Below, piece by piece: positions 57,001 to 62,800 of a stretch of 64,000 nucleotides of DNA. A program made the translations under genes and the position numbers. Position 1 is the first letter of the stretch, and each line of letters opens with the position of its first letter. The notes beneath the pieces were generated by a model. It did no database searches. It had not been told where the DNA came from and saw only the letters and a list, made by a program, of their open reading frames with translations. The stretch is from Luscinia megarhynchos (lineage: Eukaryota; Chordata; Aves; Passeriformes; Turdidae), in contig CM067576.1 in the NCBI GenBank assembly GCA_034336665.1, positions 10,841,385-10,905,384 on the forward strand, read 5' to 3'.

Positions 57001-59835
57001 TACTAATAATCTGTTTAATTACAGCTTGAAAAATGGAAAAGTCCTCCAAGCAGGATGGTTCTCATTCCATAGGTTATTTTACCTATAAGTCCCTTCTCTC
57101 CTAAAAGGAGTTAAACTGAAGGAAGATATACAAGACTTGGTCTGCTTAGGTTAAAACTTGCCAAACAACAGGATTCAATTGTTTTAATTTATTTTCAGTT
57201 TCTGAAGCTGGAAACAACTGATATTTTACAATGATCTCTTGGTCTTCACATTGCAGAATGATTTTTTGTGAAATAATGCAAACACTGACACTTGTTTAAA
57301 GATAGTTGTTCATTAATAAAGTGCTTGTTCTTCCACTGAATAAAGTATGGTTGTCTAAATTGAAGCTAATCAGGCAGGTTTTCAGAGAAAAACAAGAAAT
57401 CTGTGTTTGTGTGCACATGGATATGTACATGTGTGCAATTGTTGCTATGCCAAGGGGGGTGAGACACAACCCTCTTGCTAGATAGAAATTTCACTTAAGT
57501 CTCTCACCTTCAACATCCACAATCCTTGAAACAGAATAAGCAAGTCCAACAAGCAAGTGAAAAAATATCCAGCACTCTCATGGTGGGCATACAACCTATA
57601 GAAACATTTTCAAGCAGTTCAAATGACCTCTGGCTTCTACACTCTCCTGTGCAGCAGCTCTCAAATCAAGACAGCTACTTACAAACAAAACACAACTCCT
57701 ACAAATCCTACAGAACACAATAGCTAAAAACCACTTCTGCACTTCTGTGTGGAAGGACAATATCCCATGTGGCTGCAGCAGTAGAACTTACCTTCCAGAA
57801 CCAATAAACAACATGTCCAGGTGAGATCCGAGCATTAAAGGATTCAGGAAGAATGAGCAAAACTTGTTTTGCAAGTCATGCTCATTAAGATCCTAATGAC
57901 ACAGCCACAAACCTGGCATGTGAGAAACCCAAAGAAACCCAAGACACTGAACAGAAGATTGATTTTTCTCTAGGCTGTAAAGTAGAATCAAGCCATCACA
58001 AGGGGATCATCACAACCAGGGCCAAGGTATGCCTGGAAACTACAGACAAGGTTTTAAATGTGTTTGAGCCATAGTTCTGCCATCTACTTTTCCAAGTCGT
58101 CCTTAATGCTGAGGAATGAGCTGTGACTAAAAAGAAGAAATCATTTGCTTTTGCCAAACTGCAAAAGAATACAAAGGTCCAATACTAGGCTGCCATGATG
58201 GAAGCCTACAAGCCCATTTAGAGTTAAAAAGGGATATTTTCAGCAAATCCAGTGAAGATATTAAAACATCTCCCAAAACTACTATCTTCTTTTTCAATCA
58301 CTGTCAAATTATGGCTTTTATTAGTGAACTATCAGATTTGGAGCATCTTCTTTAGGTTAGCCTGATATTTTTAGTGTTCCAATCCACAGTGGGAAAGACA
58401 AGCACAACTTAACTAGAGAACTTTCCCCAGAGTAATTTTACTCTTGATCTCACACATTCATCAAGTGGCATTAAATTTTGTCCAGTCTTTTTAGAGAGAG
58501 AGAGATGAAGTCCTCAAACAAGGGCACTCCTTTTTTTATTTGCTCTTCTTTCCAGATTCATTCCACTCTGCTCATGTACTCAGGAAAACCAAGACATGGA
58601 AACCTCAGCTAAAAACCAAATTATCTAATCCGGGGGACAAATACCCAACTATTGCCTAGAAGTCTGAAGACAGCATTCTCTCAGGTGTTACAAGCAGCAA
58701 AGGTACCTCCTGCATATGTCAAATACTGTGAGATCCCTGTAAGCACTGCAGCCCCAGCATTGCCCCGTAACACCAGCCAGACCCACTAGCAATTTATAAA
58801 GCCAGAAATAGACTTTGGGACACAGCAGCTACCAGGTACATGAGAGGAACTGATTTTCATTTTTAAAAGGGATTAAATTATTCAAATTCCCTTAGTGCAT
58901 GGAGTATCCCAGGAAAAGCCTGTCTTTCTGCAAAACAAAGTTTGGTCCTCAAGAGTTGCACTTTGTGTTCCAAAGTAAGGTCTGAAAACTCCAATTTCAG
59001 CACACCACTACAAGTCTGAGTACACAGCTGGCATGATCAAATGGGATTTGTTTCAAAGCAGGGGGTTTATATCTTTTTGCCCTTGGAATTTTGAAACTAA
59101 CAAATAATTTCCAAATCCATTACAAACACCCCAGTCACAAATTGTAGGAGGATTTGAATTAGTCAAGCTTTCACTCTTAAGATAATAAATGTGGAGGCAA
59201 CTACGTTCATTAGGTCTGGTTCCAAAACAGGAATGTTTAATATGTATTTTACAACAGTAATATCTCAGAACTACAGAATGTGAAAATGCTTTTGTAAAAG
59301 TTAAAACAGTGAAAAAAGTATTTTACCTGTAAATTTCTGGAATAATGAATTAATAATTATATATTGACCAAAGCAGCAGAAAAAAAAATCATTTTAGCAA
59401 GTCTACTTCCTTCTATTCTTTCCCCACTAATTCTCCCTCTGGTAACATATATAACCTCAAGTCAATGAAACACCATTTAATTCAAAATAATTTTTCTAAC
59501 TTTGTATGTACAGAAAGAGTGGACCAAGCAACCTGCAACACATGGAAGAGTTACGAGCTTCTTATCCATATTCTGCTCATCACGGGAAATTTCCACGAAC
59601 ATTTCACTCCTGTTAAAATTTACGTGCTGCCACGTCTGTTTACAAGTCAGGCTCAGAAAAAGAACTGTACAAGGAAAGTACCTGCTGCCTCTAGTAAGGC
59701 TTCAAGTCTTGCTTGTGTTTCTGGATCCACAGTTCTCAAGTCCGCACCTTCTGCAGCACTTGATAAGAATAACTCCGATGTGGTTTTAAGTACTGGGTTA
59801 TCAAGATCTTCTTGGTCCAAAATAAATGATTCGAC
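1..59835 (-). CDS. ANKHD1: ANKHD1 (ankyrin repeat and KH domain containing 1), partial gene, exons 2-21
   Basis: Twenty exons on the minus strand join in phase into about 1,167 codons without a stop. The order is N-terminal region (exons 2-3), first ankyrin cluster (4-13), linker with coiled coil (14-16), second ankyrin cluster (17-21, incomplete). Ankyrin hallmarks such as TPLMEAA, TALTLAC and GADI/GANI loops recur throughout. The family (Drosophila Mask, vertebrate ANKHD1 and ANKRD17) consists of large cytoplasmic and nuclear scaffolds of about 2,500 residues. They act in receptor tyrosine kinase signalling and as cofactors of Yorkie/YAP; a single KH RNA-binding domain follows the repeats. 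The linker (SKQKSSSLQVAD, TLAMVVPPQEPD, VPSGS segments) matches ANKHD1; ANKRD17 differs there. Exon 1 with the start codon lies beyond 64000. The second-cluster remainder, KH domain and stop lie below 1. Exon numbering assumes one upstream coding exon. Confidence 0.96.
59..1271 (-). other. ANKHD1 intron 20
   Basis: GTAAGT...CAG intron of 1,213 bp. It holds an A/C-rich low-complexity tract at 209-300 (U/G-rich in the transcript), about 150 nt upstream of the exon 21 acceptor. Nothing else was recognised. Confidence 0.85.
209..300. repeat. A/C-rich low-complexity tract
   Basis: Almost only A and C on the plus strand, with runs such as ccaaccaaacaaaaccaacc. In the ANKHD1 transcript it is a U/G-rich tract about 150-240 nt before the exon 21 acceptor. 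Confidence 0.85.
1272..1485 (-). CDS. ANKHD1: ANKHD1 exon 20: ankyrin repeats
   Basis: 214 nt, entering at phase 2 and leaving at phase 0. It encodes TGSKLGISPLMLAAMNGHVP, LLLDMGSDINAQIETNRNTA, LACFQGRAEVVSLLLDRKAN and VEHRAK, just over two repeats and among the most conserved in the family. The donor is AAG followed by GTAAGT. Confidence 0.96.
1486..2278 (-). other. ANKHD1 intron 19
   Basis: GTAATG...TAG intron of 793 bp. No repeat or gene was recognised. Confidence 0.85.
2279..2421 (-). CDS. ANKHD1: ANKHD1 exon 19: ankyrin repeats
   Basis: 143 nt, entering at phase 0 and leaving at phase 2. It encodes VVDLLLARGANKEHRNVSDY, TPLSLAASGGYVNIIKILLN and AGAEINSR, with the Arg codon split across the junction to exon 20. 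The donor is GTAATG. Confidence 0.95.
2422..3879 (-). other. ANKHD1 intron 18
   Basis: GTACAG...CAG intron of 1,458 bp. It has a short (AC)n run at 3359-3371; nothing else was recognised. Confidence 0.85.
3880..4025 (-). CDS. ANKHD1: ANKHD1 exon 18: ankyrin repeats
   Basis: 146 nt, entering at phase 1 and leaving at phase 0. It encodes FTPLILAATAGHVGVVEILL, DKGGDIEAQSERTKDTPLSL and ACSGGRQE. DKGGD is the ANKHD1 form; as I recall the family, the paralogue has DNGAD. The donor after GAG is GTACAG, an unusual match at positions +4 to +6. Confidence 0.95.
4026..4774 (-). other. ANKHD1 intron 17
   Basis: GTAAGT...TAG intron of 749 bp with no recognised features. Confidence 0.85.
4775..4886 (-). 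CDS. ANKHD1: ANKHD1 exon 17: start of second ankyrin cluster
   Basis: 112 nt, entering at phase 0 and leaving at phase 1. It encodes TESNHDTALTLACAGGHEEL, then VSVLIARGANIEHRDKKG. TALTLACAGGHEELV is a clean ankyrin helix pair. The donor is GTAAGT. Confidence 0.95.
5013..5158 (-). CDS. ANKHD1: ANKHD1 exon 16: Ser/Pro-rich end of linker
   Basis: 146 nt, entering at phase 1 and leaving at phase 0. It encodes AVNSRVPSGSTSSSHTTESP, then a Pro/Ala/Ser-rich stretch and VLPMYPSVDIDAH. It is CpG-rich and the most diverged of the exons compared with the family. The SVDIDAH end leads into the first repeat of the second ankyrin cluster. The donor is GTGAGT. Intron 16 is only 126 bp. Confidence 0.94.
5159..11821 (-). 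other. ANKHD1 intron 15
   Basis: GTGGGT...CAG intron of 6,663 bp. It contains the best-preserved CR1 element of the window (about 9101-9553). The rest is AT-rich unique-looking sequence with no supported gene. Confidence 0.85.
9101..9553 (-). mobile_element. CR1 LINE, 5'-truncated 3' end
   Basis: On the plus strand it opens with cacagaatcccagaatgg, followed by tttgggttggaaggaacc, ctgccatgggcagagaca, caacctggccttggacactt and later tctctgtggtctcctctgga. This is the reverse complement of the classic avian CR1 3' region. On the minus strand it ends CCAAACCATTCT with a short ATTCTGTGATTTCTA tail, as CR1 does, so it is inserted in the same direction as ANKHD1. Open frames over this block are meaningless. 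Divergence from consensus was not measured. Confidence 0.93.
11822..12565 (-). CDS. ANKHD1: ANKHD1 exon 15: large linker exon with coiled coil
   Basis: 744 nt (248 codons), phase 1 on both sides and by far the largest exon here. Order: ASKQKSSSLQVADKDLLPP; a coiled coil of roughly 85 residues starting near ECIVEETEGKLNELGQR and running through a Lys/Glu-rich core (EELKKNREEQVQKKKK, LQKVERQLQMKTQQQ); then a low-complexity Gln/Pro/Ser segment with FPEVEADKGLPEDNF and FVPIQPLPAPQCNF; then LVQEPDGLMVATPAQTLTDT ending DDLIA. The exon length is a multiple of three, so skipping would remove the coiled coil in frame. The wording fits ANKHD1 and clearly differs from ANKRD17. The donor is GTGGGT. Confidence 0.95.
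12635..12675. repeat. (AAT)n and A-rich microsatellite
   Basis: Six AAT units followed by an A-rich stretch, about 70 bp from the exon 15 acceptor on the intron side. Confidence 0.9.
13988..14067. repeat. Diverged local duplication, proline-codon-like
   Basis: Two imperfect copies start acagcccag and end gccacccttca (about 13988-14016 and 14030-14067). GC content is raised through about 14160. It sits in intron 14 with no splice-supported frame. Confidence 0.6.
20695..20797 (-). CDS. ANKHD1: ANKHD1 exon 14: proline-rich linker
   Basis: 103 nt, entering at phase 0 and leaving at phase 1. It encodes VPRVPVHTLAMVVPPQEPDR, then TPQENSPPLLGVVKG. This proline-rich piece matches the ANKHD1 linker. 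The donor is GTCAGT, with C instead of purine at position +3, the poorest donor among these exons. About 8.1 kb of intron separates it from exon 15. Confidence 0.93.
20798..21456 (-). other. ANKHD1 intron 13
   Basis: GTAAGG...AAG intron of 659 bp with no recognised features. Confidence 0.85.
21457..21600 (-). CDS. ANKHD1: ANKHD1 exon 13: last repeat of first ankyrin cluster and start of linker
   Basis: 144 nt, phase 0 on both sides. It encodes DGSTMLIEAAKGGHTNVVSY, then LLDYPNNVLSVPAADLSQLT and PPSQDQSQ. The ankyrin fold ends around LLDYPNN; the Pro/Gln/Ser-rich tail begins the disordered linker. In-frame skipping would be possible. The donor is CAG followed by GTAAGG. Confidence 0.95.
21761..21888 (-). 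CDS. ANKHD1: ANKHD1 exon 12: ankyrin repeats
   Basis: 128 nt, entering at phase 1 and leaving at phase 0. It encodes ANVNRATANNDHTVVSLACA, then GGHLAVVELLLAHGADPTHR and LK. The NNDHTVVSLAC variant of the TALTLAC motif is typical of this repeat. Intron 12 after it is only 160 bp. The donor is GTATTC. Confidence 0.95.
21889..22484 (-). other. ANKHD1 intron 11
   Basis: GTAAAT...TAG intron of 596 bp with no recognised features. Confidence 0.85.
22485..22572 (-). CDS. ANKHD1: ANKHD1 exon 11: ankyrin repeat
   Basis: 88 nt, the smallest complete exon here. It enters at phase 0 and leaves at phase 1. It encodes EHESEGGRTPLMKAARAGHL, then CTVQFLISKG. The frame continues exactly from GADL of exon 10 into EHESEGG. 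The acceptor is CTAG before GAGCAT and the donor is GTAAAT. Confidence 0.94.
24845..24864. repeat. (TATC)-like microsatellite
   Basis: tatctatctatatctatctc, an imperfect tetranucleotide run in intron 10. Confidence 0.8.
27685..27714. repeat. Perfect inverted repeat, 12-bp arms, 6-nt loop
   Basis: The left arm cacaaaatctaa and the right arm ttagattttgtg are exact reverse complements around actaga. Confidence 0.9.
28514..28600 (-). mobile_element. Degraded CR1 fragment
   Basis: On the plus strand the order ggtctgggttgaacagaact, caagaccatcccacccaaca, ccctgccatggaccaggaca matches the same CR1 3' segment as the 9.1 kb copy, with clear divergence. Minus orientation, as for the larger copy. Confidence 0.75.
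30638..30747 (-). CDS. ANKHD1: ANKHD1 exon 10: ankyrin repeat
   Basis: 110 nt, entering at phase 1 and leaving at phase 0. It encodes ANVHATTATGDTALTYACEN, then GHTDVADVLLQAGADL, just over one repeat. The donor is CTG followed by GTAAGG. A long intron of about 8.1 kb follows before exon 11. Confidence 0.95.
30748..32182 (-). other. ANKHD1 intron 9
   Basis: GTATGT...TAG intron of 1,435 bp with no recognised features. Confidence 0.85.
32183..32374 (-). CDS. ANKHD1: ANKHD1 exon 9: ankyrin repeats
   Basis: 192 nt, phase 1 on both sides. It encodes ANINAQTEETQETALTLACC, GGFSEVADFLIKAGADIELG, then CSTPLMEAAQEGHLELVKYL and LAAG. The repeat containing GADIELGCSTPLMEA is shorter than usual in the loop, a family trait. 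Intron 8 between exons 8 and 9 is only 189 bp. The donor is GTATGT. Confidence 0.95.
32564..32801 (-). CDS. ANKHD1: ANKHD1 exon 8: ankyrin repeats
   Basis: 238 nt, entering at phase 0 and leaving at phase 1. It encodes DGHVEVARLLLDSGAQVNMP, then SFESPLTLAACGGHVELAAL, ERGANLEEVNDEGYTPLMEA and EGHEEMVALLLAQG. This is one of the best-conserved stretches of the family. The exon is GC-richer than its introns, which also creates a long antisense open frame that is a shadow. The donor is GTGAGA. Confidence 0.96.
32802..35205 (-). other. ANKHD1 intron 7
   Basis: GTAAAT...CAG intron of 2,404 bp. It has an A-rich run at 34097-34124; nothing else was recognised. Confidence 0.85.
35206..35300 (-). CDS. 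ANKHD1: ANKHD1 exon 7: ankyrin repeat
   Basis: 95 nt, entering at phase 1 and leaving at phase 0. It encodes HLDMVRFLLEAGADQEHK, then TDEMHTALMEACM, which is nearly one repeat. The donor is ATG followed by GTAAAT and the acceptor is GAAG before GCCATT. Confidence 0.95.
35301..36838 (-). other. ANKHD1 intron 6
   Basis: GTATTG...AAG intron of 1,538 bp with no recognised features. Confidence 0.85.
36839..37072 (-). CDS. ANKHD1: ANKHD1 exon 6: ankyrin repeats
   Basis: 234 nt, phase 1 on both sides. It encodes NTALTYACAGGFVDVVKVLL, GANIEDHNENGHTPLMEAAS, HVEVARVLLEYGAGINTHSN and FKESALTLACYKG, a little over two ankyrin repeats. The exon length is a multiple of three, so skipping it would keep the frame while deleting 78 residues. 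The donor is GTATTG, a weak match to consensus. Confidence 0.95.
37073..38143 (-). other. ANKHD1 intron 5
   Basis: GTAACT...CAG intron of 1,071 bp. It contains a perfect 9-bp-stem inverted repeat at 37835-37857. Confidence 0.85.
37835..37857. repeat. Perfect inverted repeat, 9-bp arms, 5-nt loop
   Basis: The left arm cattaccca and the right arm tgggtaatg are exact reverse complements around atcac, in intron 5. Confidence 0.9.
38144..38291 (-). CDS. ANKHD1: ANKHD1 exon 5: ankyrin repeats
   Basis: 148 nt, entering at phase 0 and leaving at phase 1. It encodes VLLAMHANVEDRGNKGDI, then TPLMAAASGGYVDIVKLLL and VHCADVNAQSSTG. The TPLMAAA motif and the VDIVKLLL helix are canonical ankyrin positions. 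The acceptor is CTAG before GTTCTT and the donor is GTAACT. Confidence 0.95.
38292..39104 (-). other. ANKHD1 intron 4
   Basis: GTAAGT...TAG intron of 813 bp with no recognised features. Confidence 0.85.
39105..39252 (-). CDS. ANKHD1: ANKHD1 exon 4: start of first ankyrin cluster
   Basis: 148 nt, ending at phase 0. It encodes RSLAEACSDGDVNAVRKLL, then DEGRSVNEHTEEGESLLCLA and CSAGYYELAQ. These are the first two ankyrin helices pairs of the 5' cluster; the spacing from LAEACSDGD to LLCLACSAGY is one repeat of about 33 residues. The donor is CAA followed by GTAAGT. Confidence 0.95.
39253..40209 (-). other. ANKHD1 intron 3
   Basis: GTACGT...CAG intron of 957 bp. Its first 263 bases (39947-40209) are a tandem array of about 66-bp units that starts at the splice donor. 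A T-rich run lies at 39821-39838. Confidence 0.88.
39947..40209. repeat. Four-copy tandem repeat of about 66 bp spanning exon 3 donor
   Basis: Units 39947-40012, 40013-40078, 40079-40142 and 40143-40209 (66, 66, 64 and 67 bp) align end to end. Each has an AATT/AATG start, a GAAATA-like block, a TTGGGGAACC/GTGGATCC-like block and ends gtcagtacatac or a close variant. The final unit ends in acgtac, which is the exon 3 splice donor GTACGT on the minus strand. The exon-proximal unit is the most diverged; the other three are closer to one another. Confidence 0.9.
40210..40366 (-). CDS. ANKHD1: ANKHD1 exon 3: conserved helical segment before ankyrin repeat 1
   Basis: 157 nt. It reads IGKLSTADGKAFADPEVL, then a segment with SSVSCALDEAAAALTRMR and NNGQVD. 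The last two bases (AA) join with T of exon 4 to give Asn, so the junction reads QVDN-RSLAEAC. The exon is relatively GC- and CpG-rich for this window. The donor GTACGT lies inside the exon-proximal copy of a tandem repeat of about 66 bp described separately. Confidence 0.95.
42601..42674. repeat. A/C-rich low-complexity tract
   Basis: A- and C-rich on the plus strand with few other bases, in intron 2. Confidence 0.65.
44583..44621. repeat. A/C-rich low-complexity tract
   Basis: Runs of A interrupted by C, such as acaaaaaaacaaaacaac, in intron 2. Confidence 0.85.
49261..49300. repeat. Short 10-bp tandem repeat
   Basis: Two perfect copies of cacatcccag are followed by cccatcctgg and tgcagcccag, within a GC-richer patch of intron 2. 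Confidence 0.75.
51881..51980. repeat. A/C-rich low-complexity tract with C-runs
   Basis: A-runs separated by several blocks of three or four C over about 100 bp. On the minus (transcribed sense) strand these are G-runs separated by T-runs. Confidence 0.9.
58493..58505. repeat. (AG)n microsatellite
   Basis: Six to seven AG units in intron 2. Confidence 0.8.
59682..59835 (-). CDS. ANKHD1: ANKHD1 exon 2: N-terminal region before the repeats
   Basis: 154 nt, entering at phase 0 and leaving at phase 1. It reads VESFILDQEDLDNPVLKT near the start and DPETQARLEALLEAAG at the end, the conserved acidic and helical segment before the first ankyrin repeat in both ANKHD1 and ANKRD17. The DLDNPVLKT wording fits ANKHD1. 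The acceptor is CAG before GTCGAA and the donor is GTACTT. It is isolated by the long intron 2 on one side and more than 4.1 kb of intron 1 on the other. Confidence 0.95.
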
Positions 59836-62800
59836 CTGTTTGCCAAGTTAGAAAAAACAATTTTACCATTTTTGAAGCTTTAAAGTAAATCTAAAATATT
59901 ATCCAAAAAATCTACATGAAACTAATCTAACTGTACTATCATAATTGTGTTTTAACTGCCAAGAACATAGAACAAAACTACAAAAAAAAAAATCACTGAA
60001 GAAGTAGTTAAAATCACAAAACAACAGCAACAAAAAAACCTGCATAAAAAAATTAATGCAAAAATTACAATTTTAAACATTTTAAATACAGCAAGGTCAA
60101 GTCAGATTAAATACTGAATAAGTGTTACGCACATTAGCACAGTTAACCACCCAAGCAGGCAGTCACAAGAGGCTGTAACATCTTTGCCACCAGAAGCTCA
60201 TCTGCCATGTTTCTAATAAAAGCCACCAGAGGCTGTAACATCTTTGTAACTAGAAGCTCATCCACCATGTTATTTATAAAAGCCACCGGTAATGATTTTG
60301 GTACAGCTGGACCTATCTGAGTGCCAGGGAAAGATGGAATGTTTTCCCAAAATGCCTTTCACTACTCTTTTAAAGGTAATTTCAACCGACGTAGCACAAA
60401 GATTTTGTTTGTTTTGAGCAGGAACACAAGAGTTGACCAAAACTCAACACCAAAACATCTGTCTCCAAGCTGGCACTCGGCATTACCCCAGTCTGCTCCG
60501 CTTTGTGGACAAGAACAGATCTGCAGAACGATTAAGTAGGCAGGTATTCCCAACTGAGCAGCAATAATGCTGTCCCATCAGTGCCCCACGTGACCTCCAA
60601 ACACAAGTCCATGGAATTTCTCAACATAACACACTGCAGTTTTATGACAGCTTGCCAGTGTAAACAAGGAGGATACCTGACTCACACTCTAATGAGAGCA
60701 GAGCTACATTTCAGAATCTCCCAAGCTCAGACATAATTTCCTCTATTTTCAGTAATATTTTAAGGCAAAAACATTATTTCATAATTAGATGCTGTCTGTT
60801 GTCTGTACCAACACTATTGGTACCTTAGATTTGCCGTAGAAATTAGATATTCCTGTTACTCAGCCACTGCTGCCCTCTCCCACTTCATACCCCAGTCTCA
60901 TCTTCCTTTTTCAGTTTTCCCTAAAATACTTTCCCCTATTTTTCTCACTCCAGCAGAAAACTACCATCTTGTTTCCCCTTGGAAAAGGAAAATTAATACT
61001 TCAAAAAAAAATCAAATCAGGCCATCTGCAAATTCATTAAGTGCTCTCCATTGTATGAACAATGTTAACAGGATCTGGGAGCAGCACAGCTATTCAAGAG
61101 CAACTTGGGTTTGCTCATTTCTTCCCCTTTTTGATATGTAAATGGCTGTAACACTATCCCCTGGTGTCCAAGCCAGCTCTGTGTGACAAGGAAATGTTAA
61201 CATAGAAATAGAATGGGAATCAGGGAGCAAGTGTGACTTTTTAGGAACACATGAGGCCCACATTTCAATGGGCATTTGACATCCTGGCCAGCTTACAGAC
61301 AGTAGATCTTGTGTGCCAGACACAGATATTAAAGGTAAGGCAGCAGGCTCTCATTTGGTGCTCAGAGAAGCAAGATTTCTAGTTTAGCCCAAGCAACGGG
61401 CCTAAAATAAGGAATTGTCATTGCAACAAAGAGCTGAACATTAAACAAGTAGAAAACCAGTGACCTAAACTAGTGATACATATTTGTACTACAAACAAAG
61501 AACTATTTACAACTCACAGAAAATGCATCCCTACAGTAAGAGTCCCCACAGCACAAACTCAAATTCCATCTTAGTCCATAGCTTAAGGACTCCCTGCTTT
61601 CATGAGCTCTGATGCAAAATTGACTTCTGGGAAAATTCACTCTTACCTACATGAGCACTCCAGGGCTTTTCATTTTTTCCCACAAGACTACACCAGGCAT
61701 TAATATAAAGGAAATATTGTGCCTATTGCAACATGTTTGTGTGATCTGGTGAAGGGCAGAAATTCCCACAGTGTGTACATGACCATTCATTATATACAAT
61801 TAAGAACTAGATACAAAGAAATTTTATTAGATGCTTACTTTTCTTTGTCAACTACACCACTACATTTAACAGCAGTCCTCCCTTTTGAGGACATACCAAA
61901 AGGAGTAAAAATGTCACCCAGCACTGAAGCAACTGCACTAGAGAACAACAAACACTGCAGAAACACTCAGTGGCTCCTGGCAAGCCTTAGGGTTCAGCCT
62001 TGGGAAGAGCCAGGCAATGCTCAGCCAAGGGAAGCACAGCAGCCTTGCAGCAGCCTGCCAGAAGCTGTCCTGCTGCAAACTCTAAAACTTCATGGTTTTG
62101 ACACTTTGGGAAAGATATGGACCATTTTCTCCCTGACTGCTGCCAGCTCAAGCTCACTGGGATATATGTACTGGATATTACAGGCAGCAATGCACCTCTT
62201 GAACCTAAATCAGTGTTAATTCCCACCACTCACAAATAGTCCCTCAGCTTGCAAGGAACCTCTCTCCCCCCAACAGGGAATACATTTGGCGTACAGGAAC
62301 CTCTGAACAAGACTGTCTCTTTAACAATGATTGTGCAAACACTACTAATTAGAGTAAATTACACACACAGTTTTTACTTAAGAATACAAGCTGGGTAGTA
62401 CTGGTGCATTCTGCTCTTTTCACTACTCTTTTTAACTCTTCCTGCCTTTCAACTTTTCTTTACATCAGCAACTGTACTTCCAGAGGCCTTGCACATCTAA
62501 AATCTCACAAAAAATCTTGCTTCATATACAATATTTTCATCATAGTTTTGCATCACAGGAAGGCAGATGCTTTCATTATTACTGCACATGTTGAGCATCA
62601 GTTTTTAGGCTTTTGTTTTGATTTTTAGTAAGAACTTAATAACATACTCACAATACAAATATAATTTGAGTGTGAAAATACTGAAAATCCATATGCAAAA
62701 TGTTGAAATAGCTGCACTGCCAATCTTCCAGAATAAACTTCAATGTATTTTCAAGTCAGATTGTCTGACATTCCCGTAAATCAATGCAGTTTCTCATACA

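Larger units (their letters stand above)
40367..59681 (-). other. ANKHD1 intron 2 (19.3 kb)
   Basis: GTACTT...AAG intron, the longest here. It contains A/C-rich low-complexity tracts (42601-42674, 44583-44621, 51881-51980), four degenerate 10-bp repeats at 49261-49300, a poly-T run at about 56280-56292 and (AG)n at 58493-58505. A block at about 41570-42220 looks compositionally different and may be an old mobile element. I found no supported coding sequence, although short open frames occur. Confidence 0.85.

Noticed and set aside
1..59835. Assignment to the paralogue ANKRD17
   Set aside because: The ankyrin repeats alone would allow it, but the linker in exons 13-16 (SKQKSSSLQVAD, EPDRTPQENSP, DKGGD) follows ANKHD1. 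A phylogeny with both paralogues would settle any doubt.
61719..62219. 166-codon plus-strand open frame in intron 1
   Set aside because: No domain, no similarity I recognise and no splice or promoter context.
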